Below, piece after piece: positions 17,503 to 25,457 of a stretch of DNA of 64,000 nt. The translations under genes and the position numbers were made by a program. Source of the DNA: CAIQQQ01 sp037445025 (GTDB lineage: Bacteria > Pseudomonadota > Alphaproteobacteria > Acetobacterales > Acetobacteraceae). A model generated the notes under the pieces. The model was not told where the DNA came from, did not search any database, and worked only from the letters and a program-made list of their open reading frames with translations. Numbering within the stretch: position 1 is the stretch's first letter; every line of letters begins with the position of its first letter. The stretch lies in NCBI GenBank assembly GCA_037445025.1, contig JBBILI010000013.1, forward strand, positions 62,001 through 126,000, in the 5' to 3' direction.

Positions 17503-17543
17503 GGGCGGGTTCCTCCGGTTGCGGGCGAAAGCTGCCCGACCAC

Positions 17544-18035
17544 ATGCAGCTCCGCAACAGTGGAATCCGTGTGATGGAAGACGTCTGGCAATACCCCAGG
17601 CCGCCTGCGCTGCAGCGCTGCCACAAGCCCATCCGCATCGACTTCGCCGGCCGCACCATCGCCGAGACGAACGACGCCTGGCGTGTGCTGGAGACCTCGC
17701 ACCCGCCGGTCTACTACCTCCCCCGCGACGCGTTCCGCGACTGCGTGATCGAAGCAGCGCCGGGGCGCTCGCTGTGCGAGTGGAAGGGCCAGGCACGCTA
17801 CTGGTCCATCCGGGTGGGCGAGGCGCGCGCGGTCAAGGTCGCCTGGAGCTACCCCGACCCGGAACCCGCCTTCGCCGACATCGCCGACCACCTCGCCGTC
17901 TATGCCGGCCCGATGGATGGCTGCTTCGTCGACGGCGAACGCGTCACCCCCCAGCCCGGCGGCTTCTACGGCGGCTGGATCACCGCTGACCTCAAAGGCC
18001 CGTTCAAGGGCGGCCCGGGATCGATGGGGTGGTAA
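17544..18035 (+). CDS. DUF427 domain protein
   Basis: The product (163 residues from this start, 153 from the alternative ATG at 17574) matches the small DUF427 family, which has a beta-rich fold and no assigned reaction. Key segments are VWQYPRPP at the start, a central YYLPRDAF and CEWKGQARYW, then AWSYPDP and FYGGW. The second ATG fits family starts equally well; neither has a strong ribosome-binding site. It is divergent from the alcohol dehydrogenase and followed by a toxin-antitoxin pair. Confidence 0.8.
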   Translation: MQLRNSGIRVMEDVWQYPRPPALQRCHKPIRIDFAGRTIAETNDAWRVLETSHPPVYYLPRDAFRDCVIEAAPGRSLCEWKGQARYWSIRVGEARAVKVAWSYPDPEPAFADIADHLAVYAGPMDGCFVDGERVTPQPGGFYGGWITADLKGPFKGGPGSMGW

Positions 18036-18041
18036 AAATCG

Positions 18042-18096
18042 TTGATTTTCCAGACCCCAAGATATACATCCCGTCCGCAGTATATCCACCGAGGAC
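18042..18096 (+). promoter_or_regulatory. Probable promoter and operator of the VapBC-like operon
   Basis: The inverted repeat GATATAC (18061-18067) and GTATATC (18080-18086) with a 12-nt spacer is a candidate operator for the AbrB-type antitoxin. A TTGATT at 18042 and TATACA at 18063 could be -35 and -10 elements with a short 15-nt spacer. GAGGAC at 18091 is the antitoxin ribosome-binding site. Confidence 0.5.
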
Positions 18097-18100
18097 TCAC

Positions 18101-18340
18101 ATGCAGCTCGCAAAATGGGGCAACAGCCTGGCGGTACGCCTCCCCGCCGCCGTCGTCGAGGCGCTCGCGCTGAAGGAAGGCGACGACATCGAGATCCGCG
18201 TCGCGGACGAGCGCGTGTTCGCCATCGCCCGCAAGCCTGGCCGCGACGCGCTGCTGGCCCGGCTGCGCAGCTTCCGCGGCCGCCTGCCTGCCGATTTCGT
18301 GTTCGACCGGGACGACGCGAATGCCCGGGAGCTTTCTTGA
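18101..18340 (+). CDS. AbrB/MazE-type antitoxin (VapB-like)
   Basis: The 79-residue protein begins MQLAKWGNSLAVRLP, the swapped-hairpin AbrB DNA-binding signature, with LKEGDDIEIRV following. The C-terminal part should bind and neutralise the PIN toxin. It starts five bases after GAGGAC. The toxin gene begins 20 bp before its stop, so the two are translationally coupled. Autoregulation through the upstream palindrome is inferred. Confidence 0.88.
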   Translation: MQLAKWGNSLAVRLPAAVVEALALKEGDDIEIRVADERVFAIARKPGRDALLARLRSFRGRLPADFVFDRDDANARELS

Positions 18341-18719
18341 CACCATTGTCCTCGTCTATGTCGCGTCCGCCGACGACCGAAAGGCCCGCCGCGCCGAACA
18401 GCTGATCGACGCAGGCGGCACCATCAGCGTGCAGGTGCTGAACGAGCTGGCCAATGTCGCGCGGCGCAAGATGCGGCTGAGCTGGGCCGAAACCGGCACG
18501 TTGCTGTCAACGCTGCGCGCCCTGCTCACGGTCACACCGCTGACGCTGGACATCCACCTGCACGGCCTGGCCCTTGCCGAGCGCTACAAGCTGTCTCTCT
18601 CCGACGCGATGATCGCAGCCGCCGCCCTTGCAGCCGGCTGCGACCGCCTCTGGTCAGAGGATATGCAGCACGGCCTCATCATCGAAAACCAGCTCCGCAT
18701 CGAGAACCCGTTCCCGTAG
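18321..18719 (+). CDS. PIN-domain toxin (VapC-like ribonuclease)
   Basis: This 132-residue PIN protein is a predicted Mg-dependent RNase. Acidic residues expected in the active site are visible: Asp in FLDTIVLVY near residue 7, Glu in VLNELANV near 42, and Asp in LSDAMIAAAA near 94, with a further DRLWSEDM segment. It overlaps the antitoxin gene by 20 bp. Its TAG stop is inside the left arm of the following inverted repeat. Confidence 0.88.
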   Translation: MPGSFLDTIVLVYVASADDRKARRAEQLIDAGGTISVQVLNELANVARRKMRLSWAETGTLLSTLRALLTVTPLTLDIHLHGLALAERYKLSLSDAMIAAAALAAGCDRLWSEDMQHGLIIENQLRIENPFP

Positions 18720-18770
18720 GGCGGATGCAATCCGCCATCGCCGGAAAGCGGCGGATTGCATCCGCCCTAC
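18716..18770. repeat. REP-like hairpin sharing the stop codons of two convergent genes
   Basis: Arms 18716-18736 and 18750-18770 are perfectly complementary over 21 bp with a 13-nt loop; each arm contains GCGGAT and its partner. The outer GTAG provides the TAG stop of the PIN toxin on one strand and of the acyl-CoA ligase on the other. Likely a bidirectional terminator. Confidence 0.85.
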
Positions 18771-20395
18771 GCCAAGGTCTCCTTCAGCCGCCGCCGCAGC
18801 TCGTATTTCTGGATCTTGCCCGTCGAGGTCTTCGGCAGCGCGGTGAACGTCACCTGCTTCGGCACCTTGAACCGCGCCATGTGCTCCCGGCAGAACGCGA
18901 TCACGTCAGCCTCGGACAGATCCTCCACCCCCGGCCGCACGGTGACGAAGGCGTGCGGCACCTCGCCCCATTTTTCGTCGTTCTGCGCCACCACCGCCGC
19001 CTCCATGATGTCGGGATGGCGGTAAAGCACCTCCTCCACCTCCAGCGAGGAGATGTTCTCGCCGCCGGAGATGATGATGTCCTTCGAGCGGTCCTTGATC
19101 TCGACATAGCTGTCCGGATGCATCACGCCGAGATCGCCGCTGTGGAACCAGCCCCCGGCGAACGCCGCCTGCGTCGCCCTGGGGTTCTTGAGATAGCCTT
19201 TCATCACGGTGTTGCCGCGCAGCATCAGTTCGCCCATCTCCGCGCCATCCCAGGCCACCGGCTGCATGGATGCATCCATCACCTGCGCATCATCGGCCAG
19301 CGGATGCGGCACCCCCTGGCGCGAGATGAAGCGCGCCCGCGCCGGCAGGTCCATCGTGTCGAGCTCCGGCTGCCACACGCAATATGTCAACGGCCCGTAC
19401 ACCTCGGTGAGCCCATACACATGCCCCATGGTGAACCCGCGCTGCTCCATCGCCGCGATCACCGGCGTCGGCGGCGCCGCGCCCCCGGTGAACACCTGCA
19501 CCTGATGATCGAACCGCCGGGTCACACTCTCAGGCGCATGGATCAGCATGGTCAGCACCACCGGCGCCGCACACATCAGGGTCACCCTGTGTTCGGCCAC
19601 GAGTGAAAAGATCAGCGCCGGATCCACCCGCCGCAGGCACACATGGGTGCCGCCGAGCATCGTCACCGACCAGGTGAAGGTCCAGCCGTTGCAGTGGAAC
19701 ATCGGCAGCGTCCACAGATACACGCTGCGCGGCGTCATCTCGGCGGCCAGCGCGTTGCCGGCCGCACTCAGATAGGCGCCGCGATGGTGGCACACCACGC
19801 CCTTCGGGTCGCCGGTGGTGCCGGAGGTGTAGCCTAGCGAGATCGCATCCCACTCGTCCTCCGGCAGCCGCACCGGGAACGCGCTGTCTCCTCCGGCGAT
19901 CCAGTCCTCGTATTCCTCCCCCAGCACCTCGCCCGCCGCGGTCAGCGCGTCATCGATGCCGATCACCACCGGCGGGTTCGCCATCCCCTCCAGCGCGATC
20001 CGCGCCAGCGGCGCCAGCTCGCGGTCCACCAGAAACACGCGCGCCTCGCTGTGGCGCAGGATGAAGCCGATGGTCGGCCCGTCGAGCCTGGTGTTGACGG
20101 CGCAGATCACGGCCCCCGTCATCGGCACCGCGGTGTGCGCCTCCAGCATCGCCGGAATGTTCGGCGCCAGCACCGCCACCGTGTCGCCGCGGCCCACGCC
20201 GAGGCCGGCCAGCCGGGAGGCGAAGCGCCGGCAGCGGGCGAACAGGTCGCGATAGGTGATCCGCCGGTCGCCATGGATGACCGCCACGCGCTCCGGATAG
20301 ACCCGCGCCGCCCGCACCAGAAAGGAGATCGGCGACAGCGGCACGTAGTTGGCCGGCGTCTTGTCGAGATCCTGGTCATACATGGCTGATGGCAT
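18767..20395 (-). CDS. Acyl-CoA synthetase (AMP-forming; LvaE/AlkK-like)
   Basis: The 542-residue ANL-superfamily ligase adenylates a carboxylic acid and transfers it to CoA. The AMP-binding P-loop is YTSGTTGDPKG. Other core motifs are YGLTEVYGP, WFHSGDLG, DRSKDIIISGGENIS, and the catalytic Lys in PKTSTGKIQKYELR near the end. I start at MPSAMYDQ because GGGAGG precedes it; an upstream in-frame reading lacks support. It is the last gene of a set with a DUF6285 protein, an APH-like kinase and an acyl-CoA dehydrogenase, the composition of the levulinate (Lva) pathway. That fits LvaE, although medium-chain acids are also possible. Confidence 0.88.
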   Translation of the reverse strand: MPSAMYDQDLDKTPANYVPLSPISFLVRAARVYPERVAVIHGDRRITYRDLFARCRRFASRLAGLGVGRGDTVAVLAPNIPAMLEAHTAVPMTGAVICAVNTRLDGPTIGFILRHSEARVFLVDRELAPLARIALEGMANPPVVIGIDDALTAAGEVLGEEYEDWIAGGDSAFPVRLPEDEWDAISLGYTSGTTGDPKGVVCHHRGAYLSAAGNALAAEMTPRSVYLWTLPMFHCNGWTFTWSVTMLGGTHVCLRRVDPALIFSLVAEHRVTLMCAAPVVLTMLIHAPESVTRRFDHQVQVFTGGAAPPTPVIAAMEQRGFTMGHVYGLTEVYGPLTYCVWQPELDTMDLPARARFISRQGVPHPLADDAQVMDASMQPVAWDGAEMGELMLRGNTVMKGYLKNPRATQAAFAGGWFHSGDLGVMHPDSYVEIKDRSKDIIISGGENISSLEVEEVLYRHPDIMEAAVVAQNDEKWGEVPHAFVTVRPGVEDLSEADVIAFCREHMARFKVPKQVTFTALPKTSTGKIQKYELRRRLKETLA

Positions 20396-20451
20396 GGACG
20401 AGCCTCCCGTGATGTTCTTGCAGAGGCAATAATCCGATGCCGGCCGCGGCG

Positions 20452-20748
20452 CTACATCGCCTTCGGCGCGCTGACCTGGCATCGCGCCTCGGCATGCGCA
20501 CGCAGCCGGGCCGCCAGCACCGCGTCATCATCGTGATGCCCGGCGCGGATGGCGGCGGCGAGCTGCACCGCCTCGGGCAGATCCGGCGCCGCCACCGATG
20601 AGGCCCGCAGCGCGATCGCCATCGCATTGGCCACCATCAGCGCCTTGAACCTCACGTCGCCCTGCAGCTGCGGAATCACCTCCTGGCGCAGCGTATCCAG
20701 CGCCACCGCCAGCAACGCCGCCGCATCCGGCTGTTCCATGTCGCTCAC
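20452..20748 (-). CDS. DUF6285 protein, LvaB-like partner of the APH kinase
   Basis: This 98-residue helical protein starts at GTG overlapping the kinase stop by four bases. A later ATG (MEQPDA) is possible. It resembles the small DUF6285 proteins encoded beside APH-like acyl-CoA kinases. In Pseudomonas putida LvaB, a protein of this kind, works with the LvaA kinase on 4-hydroxyvaleryl-CoA. No catalytic motif is visible. The role as a kinase partner is inferred from family and position. Confidence 0.75.
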   Translation of the reverse strand: MSDMEQPDAAALLAVALDTLRQEVIPQLQGDVRFKALMVANAMAIALRASSVAAPDLPEAVQLAAAIRAGHHDDDAVLAARLRAHAEARCQVSAPKAM

Positions 20749-21725
20749 GATGTCGCCCGCATCACATCCAACTCCAGCTCCGGCACGATATGCCCGGTCA
20801 GCGCCAGCTCCAGGCTCGGCTCGGCCCCGGACAGATGCCGCTGCGCCTGCGACAGCGCGATCACCGCCCAGCGGATCGTCGCCGCGATCTCCCAGAACCG
20901 CACCTGCGCGTCATCGACCGCCCGCCCGGACTGTGCCGCATAGGCGTCATACAGCACCTGCCGCGGCCCGATCCCGCCGACCTCGTGCGCACAGCCGAAG
21001 CGCCAGCATTTCGCACAGAGCCAACCGAGATCCTCATGCGGATCGCCCCACGCCGCGAACTCCCAGTCCAGCACACCGGTCACGCCGTGGTCGTCCACCA
21101 TGATGTTGCCGGTGCGGAAATCATTGTGGCACAGCACCACATCGCCTCGCGGCGGGGCATGGCGTTCCAGATGCCGCAACCCCCATTCCAGAATCGGCCG
21201 GACCTGTCCCGCCCGGTCGAGATGCCCCCGCATCTCGGCCACGAACCGCAGCCCCGGCGTCATCTCCGGATGCGGCGCCAGAAAGCCAAGTCCATCCCGC
21301 CCGGGCCGGATCGCATGGATCAACCCAAGCTGCCGCCCCAGCGCCGCTGTCAATGCGGTCCTGCCGCCGCCCAGCGTGTCGCTGCGCACCAGGCGATGCG
21401 CCGAGGCCACACCCGCCACACACCGCATCACAAAGAACGCCGAGCCGATCACCCCCGGGTCGGTGCACAGGAACAGCGGCTCCGGCACCGCCACGCCGGA
21501 CGCGAACGCCGCCTGCAGCAGGGCGAACTCCTCGCCACGCGGCCGGCTATGCGTGAGGGTCGCGGCCGAATCCATGCGCAGCACCCAGGACTCGGCCACG
21601 CCGGAAACCGTCACATCCATCCGCCAGTTCTGCTGGATGGCGCCGCCCGACATCAGCGTCATGGCGCCGATTTCGACTCCGGACGGCAGCCAGGCCTGCA
21701 GCGCCGCGCGGCGCGGCTCATCCAT
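20745..21725 (-). CDS. APH-family kinase, LvaA/ACAD10-like
   Basis: The 326-residue protein has the aminoglycoside-phosphotransferase fold. The catalytic loop is VLCHNDFRTGNIM (Asp as base) and the metal-binding motif is VLDWEFAAWGDP. Relatives next to acyl-CoA dehydrogenases act on 4-hydroxyacyl-CoA rather than on antibiotics (LvaA; the kinase domain of mammalian ACAD10/11). The start at MDEPRRAA overlaps the dehydrogenase stop by 8 bp. An antibiotic-resistance role is unlikely in this context. Confidence 0.85.
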   Translation of the reverse strand: MDEPRRAALQAWLPSGVEIGAMTLMSGGAIQQNWRMDVTVSGVAESWVLRMDSAATLTHSRPRGEEFALLQAAFASGVAVPEPLFLCTDPGVIGSAFFVMRCVAGVASAHRLVRSDTLGGGRTALTAALGRQLGLIHAIRPGRDGLGFLAPHPEMTPGLRFVAEMRGHLDRAGQVRPILEWGLRHLERHAPPRGDVVLCHNDFRTGNIMVDDHGVTGVLDWEFAAWGDPHEDLGWLCAKCWRFGCAHEVGGIGPRQVLYDAYAAQSGRAVDDAQVRFWEIAATIRWAVIALSQAQRHLSGAEPSLELALTGHIVPELELDVMRATS

Positions 21726-22923
21726 GGCCGGCGCCCCAGTCAAAGAACGACCCGCCCTGCGCGCGCAAAATGTTGGCCAGCACCATGCGATGCACCTCCG
21801 ACGCGCCGTCCACCAGCCGCGCCTGGCGGGCATAGCGGTACATCCACTCGATCACGGTGTCCTTCGAGTAGCCTTTGGCGCCGAGCAACTGCAGCGCCGT
21901 GTCCACCGCCTTGTGCAGCGCGTCGGCCACCACGATCTTGGCCATCGACACCTCCTTGCGCGCGAAATCGCCCTGGTCGAGCTTCCAGGCCGCATGCATC
22001 GTCAGCAGCTTGCCCATCTGGATCTCGAGCGCCGCCTGGCCAATCAGCCCCTGCACACTTTCGTGATCGATCAGCGTCGCCCCGAACGAGCGGCGCTGCT
22101 GGGCATGCGCCATGGCAATCTCGAGCGCCCGGCGCGCCAGCCCCGTCCAGCGCATGCAATGGGTCAGCCGCGCCGGGCCGAGGCGGATCTGGGTCAGCTT
22201 CAGCCCGTCGCCCTCGCGCATCAAAAGGTTTTCATCCGGCACCTCCAGCCCGTCGAAGCGCAGCTCGCAATGCCCGCCATGCTCCTCCGGCCCCATGATC
22301 GGAATCCGCCGCACGATCTCCCAGCCCGGCTGATCCGCATGGAACAGAAACGCTGACAGCCCCCGCCTGGCATCATCGGAGGTTCGGGCAATCACGATGA
22401 AATGTTTCGCAATTCCCGCTCCGGTGATGAACCACTTGCGTCCATTCAGCTTCCAGCCAGTATTGGTCCTGGAGGCCGTGGTGTAGGTCAGCGAGGGGTC
22501 AGACCCGCATCCATCGGGCTCGGTCATGGCAAAGGCCGATTGGACGGCACCATCGATGATCGGCTGCAACCAGATCCGTTTCTGCTCGGAGGTCGCCACC
22601 TGTTCCAGAACCCGCATGTTGCCGTCATCGGGGGCCGCGGCGTTGAACACGACCGGGCCGAAGATCGAGCGGTTCATCTCCTCGTAGCAGGGCGCGATTC
22701 CGGCCAGGCTCATGCCACGGCCACCGCGCGCCTTTGGCATGGACAGCGCCCAGAGCCCCTGCGACCGCGCCTCGGCCCGCAGATCCGTCAGCAGTGCGGG
22801 GGCGATGTTCTCATGCAGATCATACGAGCTCGGTTGCGATTCGAGCGGAATCAGCCGATCGTCAACAAACCGTTGAATGGCGGCCCGGGTGGATTCCACC
22901 TCTTCCGGCAGCGTGAAGTCCAT
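21718..22923 (-). CDS. Acyl-CoA dehydrogenase family protein (LvaC/ACAD10-11-like)
   Basis: The 401-residue flavoprotein has the acyl-CoA dehydrogenase layout: N-terminal helices, a central barrel with AFAMTEPDGCGSDP and WFITGAG, and C-terminal helices with RRSFGATLIDHESVQGLI and LQLLGAKGYSKD. It is the first gene of the lva-like set, with an AGGGAGGAGG ribosome-binding site. By analogy to LvaC it may remove phosphate from 4-phosphohydroxyacyl-CoA to give an enoyl-CoA instead of doing simple oxidation. A plain dehydrogenase remains possible. Confidence 0.88.
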   Translation of the reverse strand: MDFTLPEEVESTRAAIQRFVDDRLIPLESQPSSYDLHENIAPALLTDLRAEARSQGLWALSMPKARGGRGMSLAGIAPCYEEMNRSIFGPVVFNAAAPDDGNMRVLEQVATSEQKRIWLQPIIDGAVQSAFAMTEPDGCGSDPSLTYTTASRTNTGWKLNGRKWFITGAGIAKHFIVIARTSDDARRGLSAFLFHADQPGWEIVRRIPIMGPEEHGGHCELRFDGLEVPDENLLMREGDGLKLTQIRLGPARLTHCMRWTGLARRALEIAMAHAQQRRSFGATLIDHESVQGLIGQAALEIQMGKLLTMHAAWKLDQGDFARKEVSMAKIVVADALHKAVDTALQLLGAKGYSKDTVIEWMYRYARQARLVDGASEVHRMVLANILRAQGGSFFDWGAGHG

Positions 22924-23213
22924 CAGACCCTCCTCCCTGGTTTCGCCACGCACCCTTGCGGGCAGATGGCGCGGATGCAATGCCTGCGGAAAAATCGCTA
23001 TGGCAAGGGGTGGGATCTGCGATCCAGCCGTGCGGCACTGGCTGTTTCCCCATCGGGCCGCATGGCTAGGATGGAGGGATGAGATCGGATCGTGTACCTT
23101 GTGATGGCGTTGCGTTTGAACAAGATACGCGATCACGGTGGTTTTGGTACAACACGCTGTTGAAACCAGATTTTAAGCTTTATGAGATATGACGTGTGAC
23201 GAAGGAGGCCGAT
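22924..23213. other. 290-bp divergent intergenic region
   Basis: This contains the 5' regions of the minus-strand acyl-CoA dehydrogenase operon and the plus-strand 23214 gene. The stretch 23155-23195 is unusually AT-rich and has a TTGAAA at 23160, a possible -35 element. AAGGAGG at 23202-23208 is the strongest ribosome-binding site in the area. No coding sequence was supported. Confidence 0.5.
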
Positions 23214-23912
23214 TTGTCCCAACTCAATCGTGAGGGTGCCTCCACGTCGGCTGACGGTTCAGCAGAGACGCTGCCGCTCAACGAAGTGATGCTCCGTTTC
23301 GAAAGCCTCGGCGAGAACTGCGAGTTCGGCCTCGTGCAGCGCAAAGGCGGCGCCGAGCCGTTGGGCCTTCTGCGATTCTCCAGCACACCGCTGCCCAAGC
23401 TGCTGTCCGCTCTCACCGCGCGATTCGAAGGACTCGGCCGGCCAGACCAGATCAGCGTCGACCTGTCCTCCAACGGCCGGGAATACATGATCTCGGACAA
23501 GACGTTCGGGCTCTACTACCACGCCTGGGTGATGGCCGGAGAACGCCCGCCCGAGGACGTGCACCGCCGCGAGATCCGCAGACTGCCGTACCTCACCCGC
23601 AAGCTCGTCGAGGACCTGACCGACGGCGAAAAGATCTTCGTCTACCGCAGCATGACGCCGATCTCCAAGGCGCAGGCGATGAAGCTGGTCGAGGCCATCC
23701 GCAGCTACGGGCCGTCCACCCTGCTGTGGATGGAGCTGGCCGATCCTGGCCATCCCCCCGGCACCGTGGAATTGCTGGCCCCCGGACTGATCCGCGGCCG
23801 CATGGACCGCTTTGCCCCCGGCTCGAACGCCCATGACTTCTCGTTCGCCTGCTGGGAGCAGGTCTGCCGCAACGCGCTGGCCCTCTGGACGCAGCATCGG
23901 TCCGCCGCCTGA
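23214..23912 (+). CDS. Conserved-looking hypothetical protein with SLGENCEFG motif
   Basis: Function is not recognised. I start at TTG 23214 because a perfect AAGGAGG lies five bases upstream; a GTG at 23196 is in frame but lies before that site. The 232 residues begin with a polar leader, then FESLGENCEFGLVQRKGG near residue 28. This N-terminal Cys element faintly recalls papain-like DUF1796 proteins, but I cannot confirm kinship. Later segments include YYHAWVM, RRLPYLTRKL and FVYRSMTP, and the C-terminus has FACWEQVCRNAL. No signal peptide or membrane helix is seen. It stands between the lva-like operon and the cob locus. Confidence 0.7.
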   Translation: MSQLNREGASTSADGSAETLPLNEVMLRFESLGENCEFGLVQRKGGAEPLGLLRFSSTPLPKLLSALTARFEGLGRPDQISVDLSSNGREYMISDKTFGLYYHAWVMAGERPPEDVHRREIRRLPYLTRKLVEDLTDGEKIFVYRSMTPISKAQAMKLVEAIRSYGPSTLLWMELADPGHPPGTVELLAPGLIRGRMDRFAPGSNAHDFSFACWEQVCRNALALWTQHRSAA

Positions 23913-24005
23913 CGATACCGTGACCCACCCCGCCGGCTTGATCATCGGCTTGCTCCACACCCGACTTCGCGTTCAAACTACAAGGAAAGCTGGAGGGGGG
24001 CGGCC

Positions 24006-24428
24006 ATGGCGGGTGCCATTATCAAAGACTGGAACGACGCAAAGGCGCAGGCCCAGAAGATCCTCGGCAAGGAAGGCGAACTGCCCAAGCCGCGCACCGA
24101 CATCGAAACCGTCATGAACGCCGCCAACAAGGCCATCGCCGAACTCGGAACGGCCTGCAAGGCGTTCGAATCCAAGGTCGATGGAGTCGAGGACTCGCTG
24201 TCGAAGGTCAAGAATGCTGCAAACCAGTACGACAGCATGATCTCCGGCGCCACGTTCGGGCTCGATCCCAAGAAGCCCGATCAAAAGAAACAGATCGCCG
24301 ATGCACAGAAGATCCTCAGCGCGTCGCTGCAGAAGGTCGCGACCGCGGCGGACGGCTTCACCAAGGTGTTCGCGGACCTCGAAAAGACGATCGACACCCT
24401 CAATGCCCGGATGAAGGAGGTCGGGTAG
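24006..24428 (+). CDS. Unrecognised lysine-rich helical protein
   Basis: The 140-residue product is not recognised. Translation starts at ATG after a GGAGGGGGG site. It has 19 Lys but only 2 Arg, the reverse of the Arg-rich usage of its neighbours, and a heptad-like spread of Ala, Val and Leu suggesting two long helices or coiled coils (about 30-75 and 95-138). The linker GATFGLDPKKPDQKK separates them. There is no signal peptide and one Cys. The 3' end overlaps that of convergent cobD by 29 bp. Recent acquisition or a structural/DNA-associated role are both guesses. Confidence 0.65.
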   Translation: MAGAIIKDWNDAKAQAQKILGKEGELPKPRTDIETVMNAANKAIAELGTACKAFESKVDGVEDSLSKVKNAANQYDSMISGATFGLDPKKPDQKKQIADAQKILSASLQKVATAADGFTKVFADLEKTIDTLNARMKEVG

Positions 24429-25440
24429 CTCCGGCCTCGTCCTGCGCGAGACAGCGGGCCAGCCGCGCCCAGGCTGCCTCTCCCGCAGGAACCCCGAAGC
24501 GCAGCCAGCGTGGCTGGGCAGCGAAACGACGCACCAGCAGGCCTGACGCCCCCAGCCGCGCGTGCCAGGCAGCGGCGTCAGGCGTCTCGGCCAGCCGGAA
24601 CAGGCAGGTGCCGCCGATCACCGCCATCCCCGAAGCTGCGAGCAGCGCATCGAGCCGAGCCGCATCCTGCCGCAGCCGCGCCGCCGCCGCCGCACGCCAT
24701 GCCCCATCGCCCAGCGCCACGCTCCCCACCCGCAACGCCGGTCCGCTGACCGCCCACGGCCCCAGCGCCGCCCGCACCCGCGCGGCGAAGCCTGGCTCCG
24801 CCAGCAGAAACCCCAGCCGCACCCCTGCCAGCCCATAGGTCTTGCCGAAGGAGCGCAGCACCACCAGGCCCGGACAGGGCAGCGCCGGCGCAACGCTCAG
24901 CGCAGGGTCCTCCAGATCGGCGAACGCCTCGTCCATCACCAGCCGCCCGCCGTCCTGCGCGAGCCGTCCGGCCAGCGCCACCAGAAGATCGGCCGGAAAC
25001 GCCCGGCCATCGGGATTGTTCGGCTGACACAGCACCACCGTCTCGCCCGGCGCGCAGCACGCCAGATCGTCGATGGCGCGCACCACGGCCCCCGCATTCG
25101 CCCAGGCGCGCGCATGCTCGCCATAGGTCGGCGACAGCACCGCCACCCCACGGGCCGGGGCCAGCAGCGGCAGCAGGCTGATCAGAATCTGCGTGCCCGG
25201 CGCCGCCACCACCATCGCCGGGTCCGCCACCCGATAGGCATCGGCTGCGATCTGCAGCAGGTGCTGCTCATCCTGCGGCTCCGGCAAACGGGTCAGGTCG
25301 TCCGCCGCCAGGGCCGGCATCGGATAGGCCACAGGGTTGATCCCGGTCGACAGGTCCACCCAGGGCTCCGGCGCCAGGGGCCAGCGCAGGCGGGCGTCGT
25401 GCAGCCGGCCGCCATGATCGATTGCAGCGTCACGCGTCAA
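24400..25440 (-). CDS. cobD: L-threonine-O-3-phosphate decarboxylase (CobD; CobC in Pseudomonas nomenclature)
   Basis: This 346-residue PLP enzyme makes (R)-1-aminopropan-2-ol phosphate, the linker between the corrin ring and the nucleotide loop of cobalamin. The fold-type I elements are DLSTGINPVAYP, GTQILISLLP, a central CQPNNPDGR, DEAF, and the PLP-lysine in SFGKTYGLAGVRLG. The most upstream start is TTG 25440 with AGAGG upstream; no better start is visible. Only 17 bp separate it from the divergent cbiB start. Its 3' end overlaps the convergent 24006 gene by 29 bp. Confidence 0.9.
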   Translation of the reverse strand: MTRDAAIDHGGRLHDARLRWPLAPEPWVDLSTGINPVAYPMPALAADDLTRLPEPQDEQHLLQIAADAYRVADPAMVVAAPGTQILISLLPLLAPARGVAVLSPTYGEHARAWANAGAVVRAIDDLACCAPGETVVLCQPNNPDGRAFPADLLVALAGRLAQDGGRLVMDEAFADLEDPALSVAPALPCPGLVVLRSFGKTYGLAGVRLGFLLAEPGFAARVRAALGPWAVSGPALRVGSVALGDGAWRAAAAARLRQDAARLDALLAASGMAVIGGTCLFRLAETPDAAAWHARLGASGLLVRRFAAQPRWLRFGVPAGEAAWARLARCLAQDEAGATRPPSSGH

Positions 25441-25457
25441 CGTGGCACCTCTGCCGC

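Noticed and set aside
20745..21725. Aminoglycoside resistance gene
   Set aside because: The APH fold is clear, but overlap with an acyl-CoA dehydrogenase and a DUF6285 gene points to an acyl-CoA kinase.
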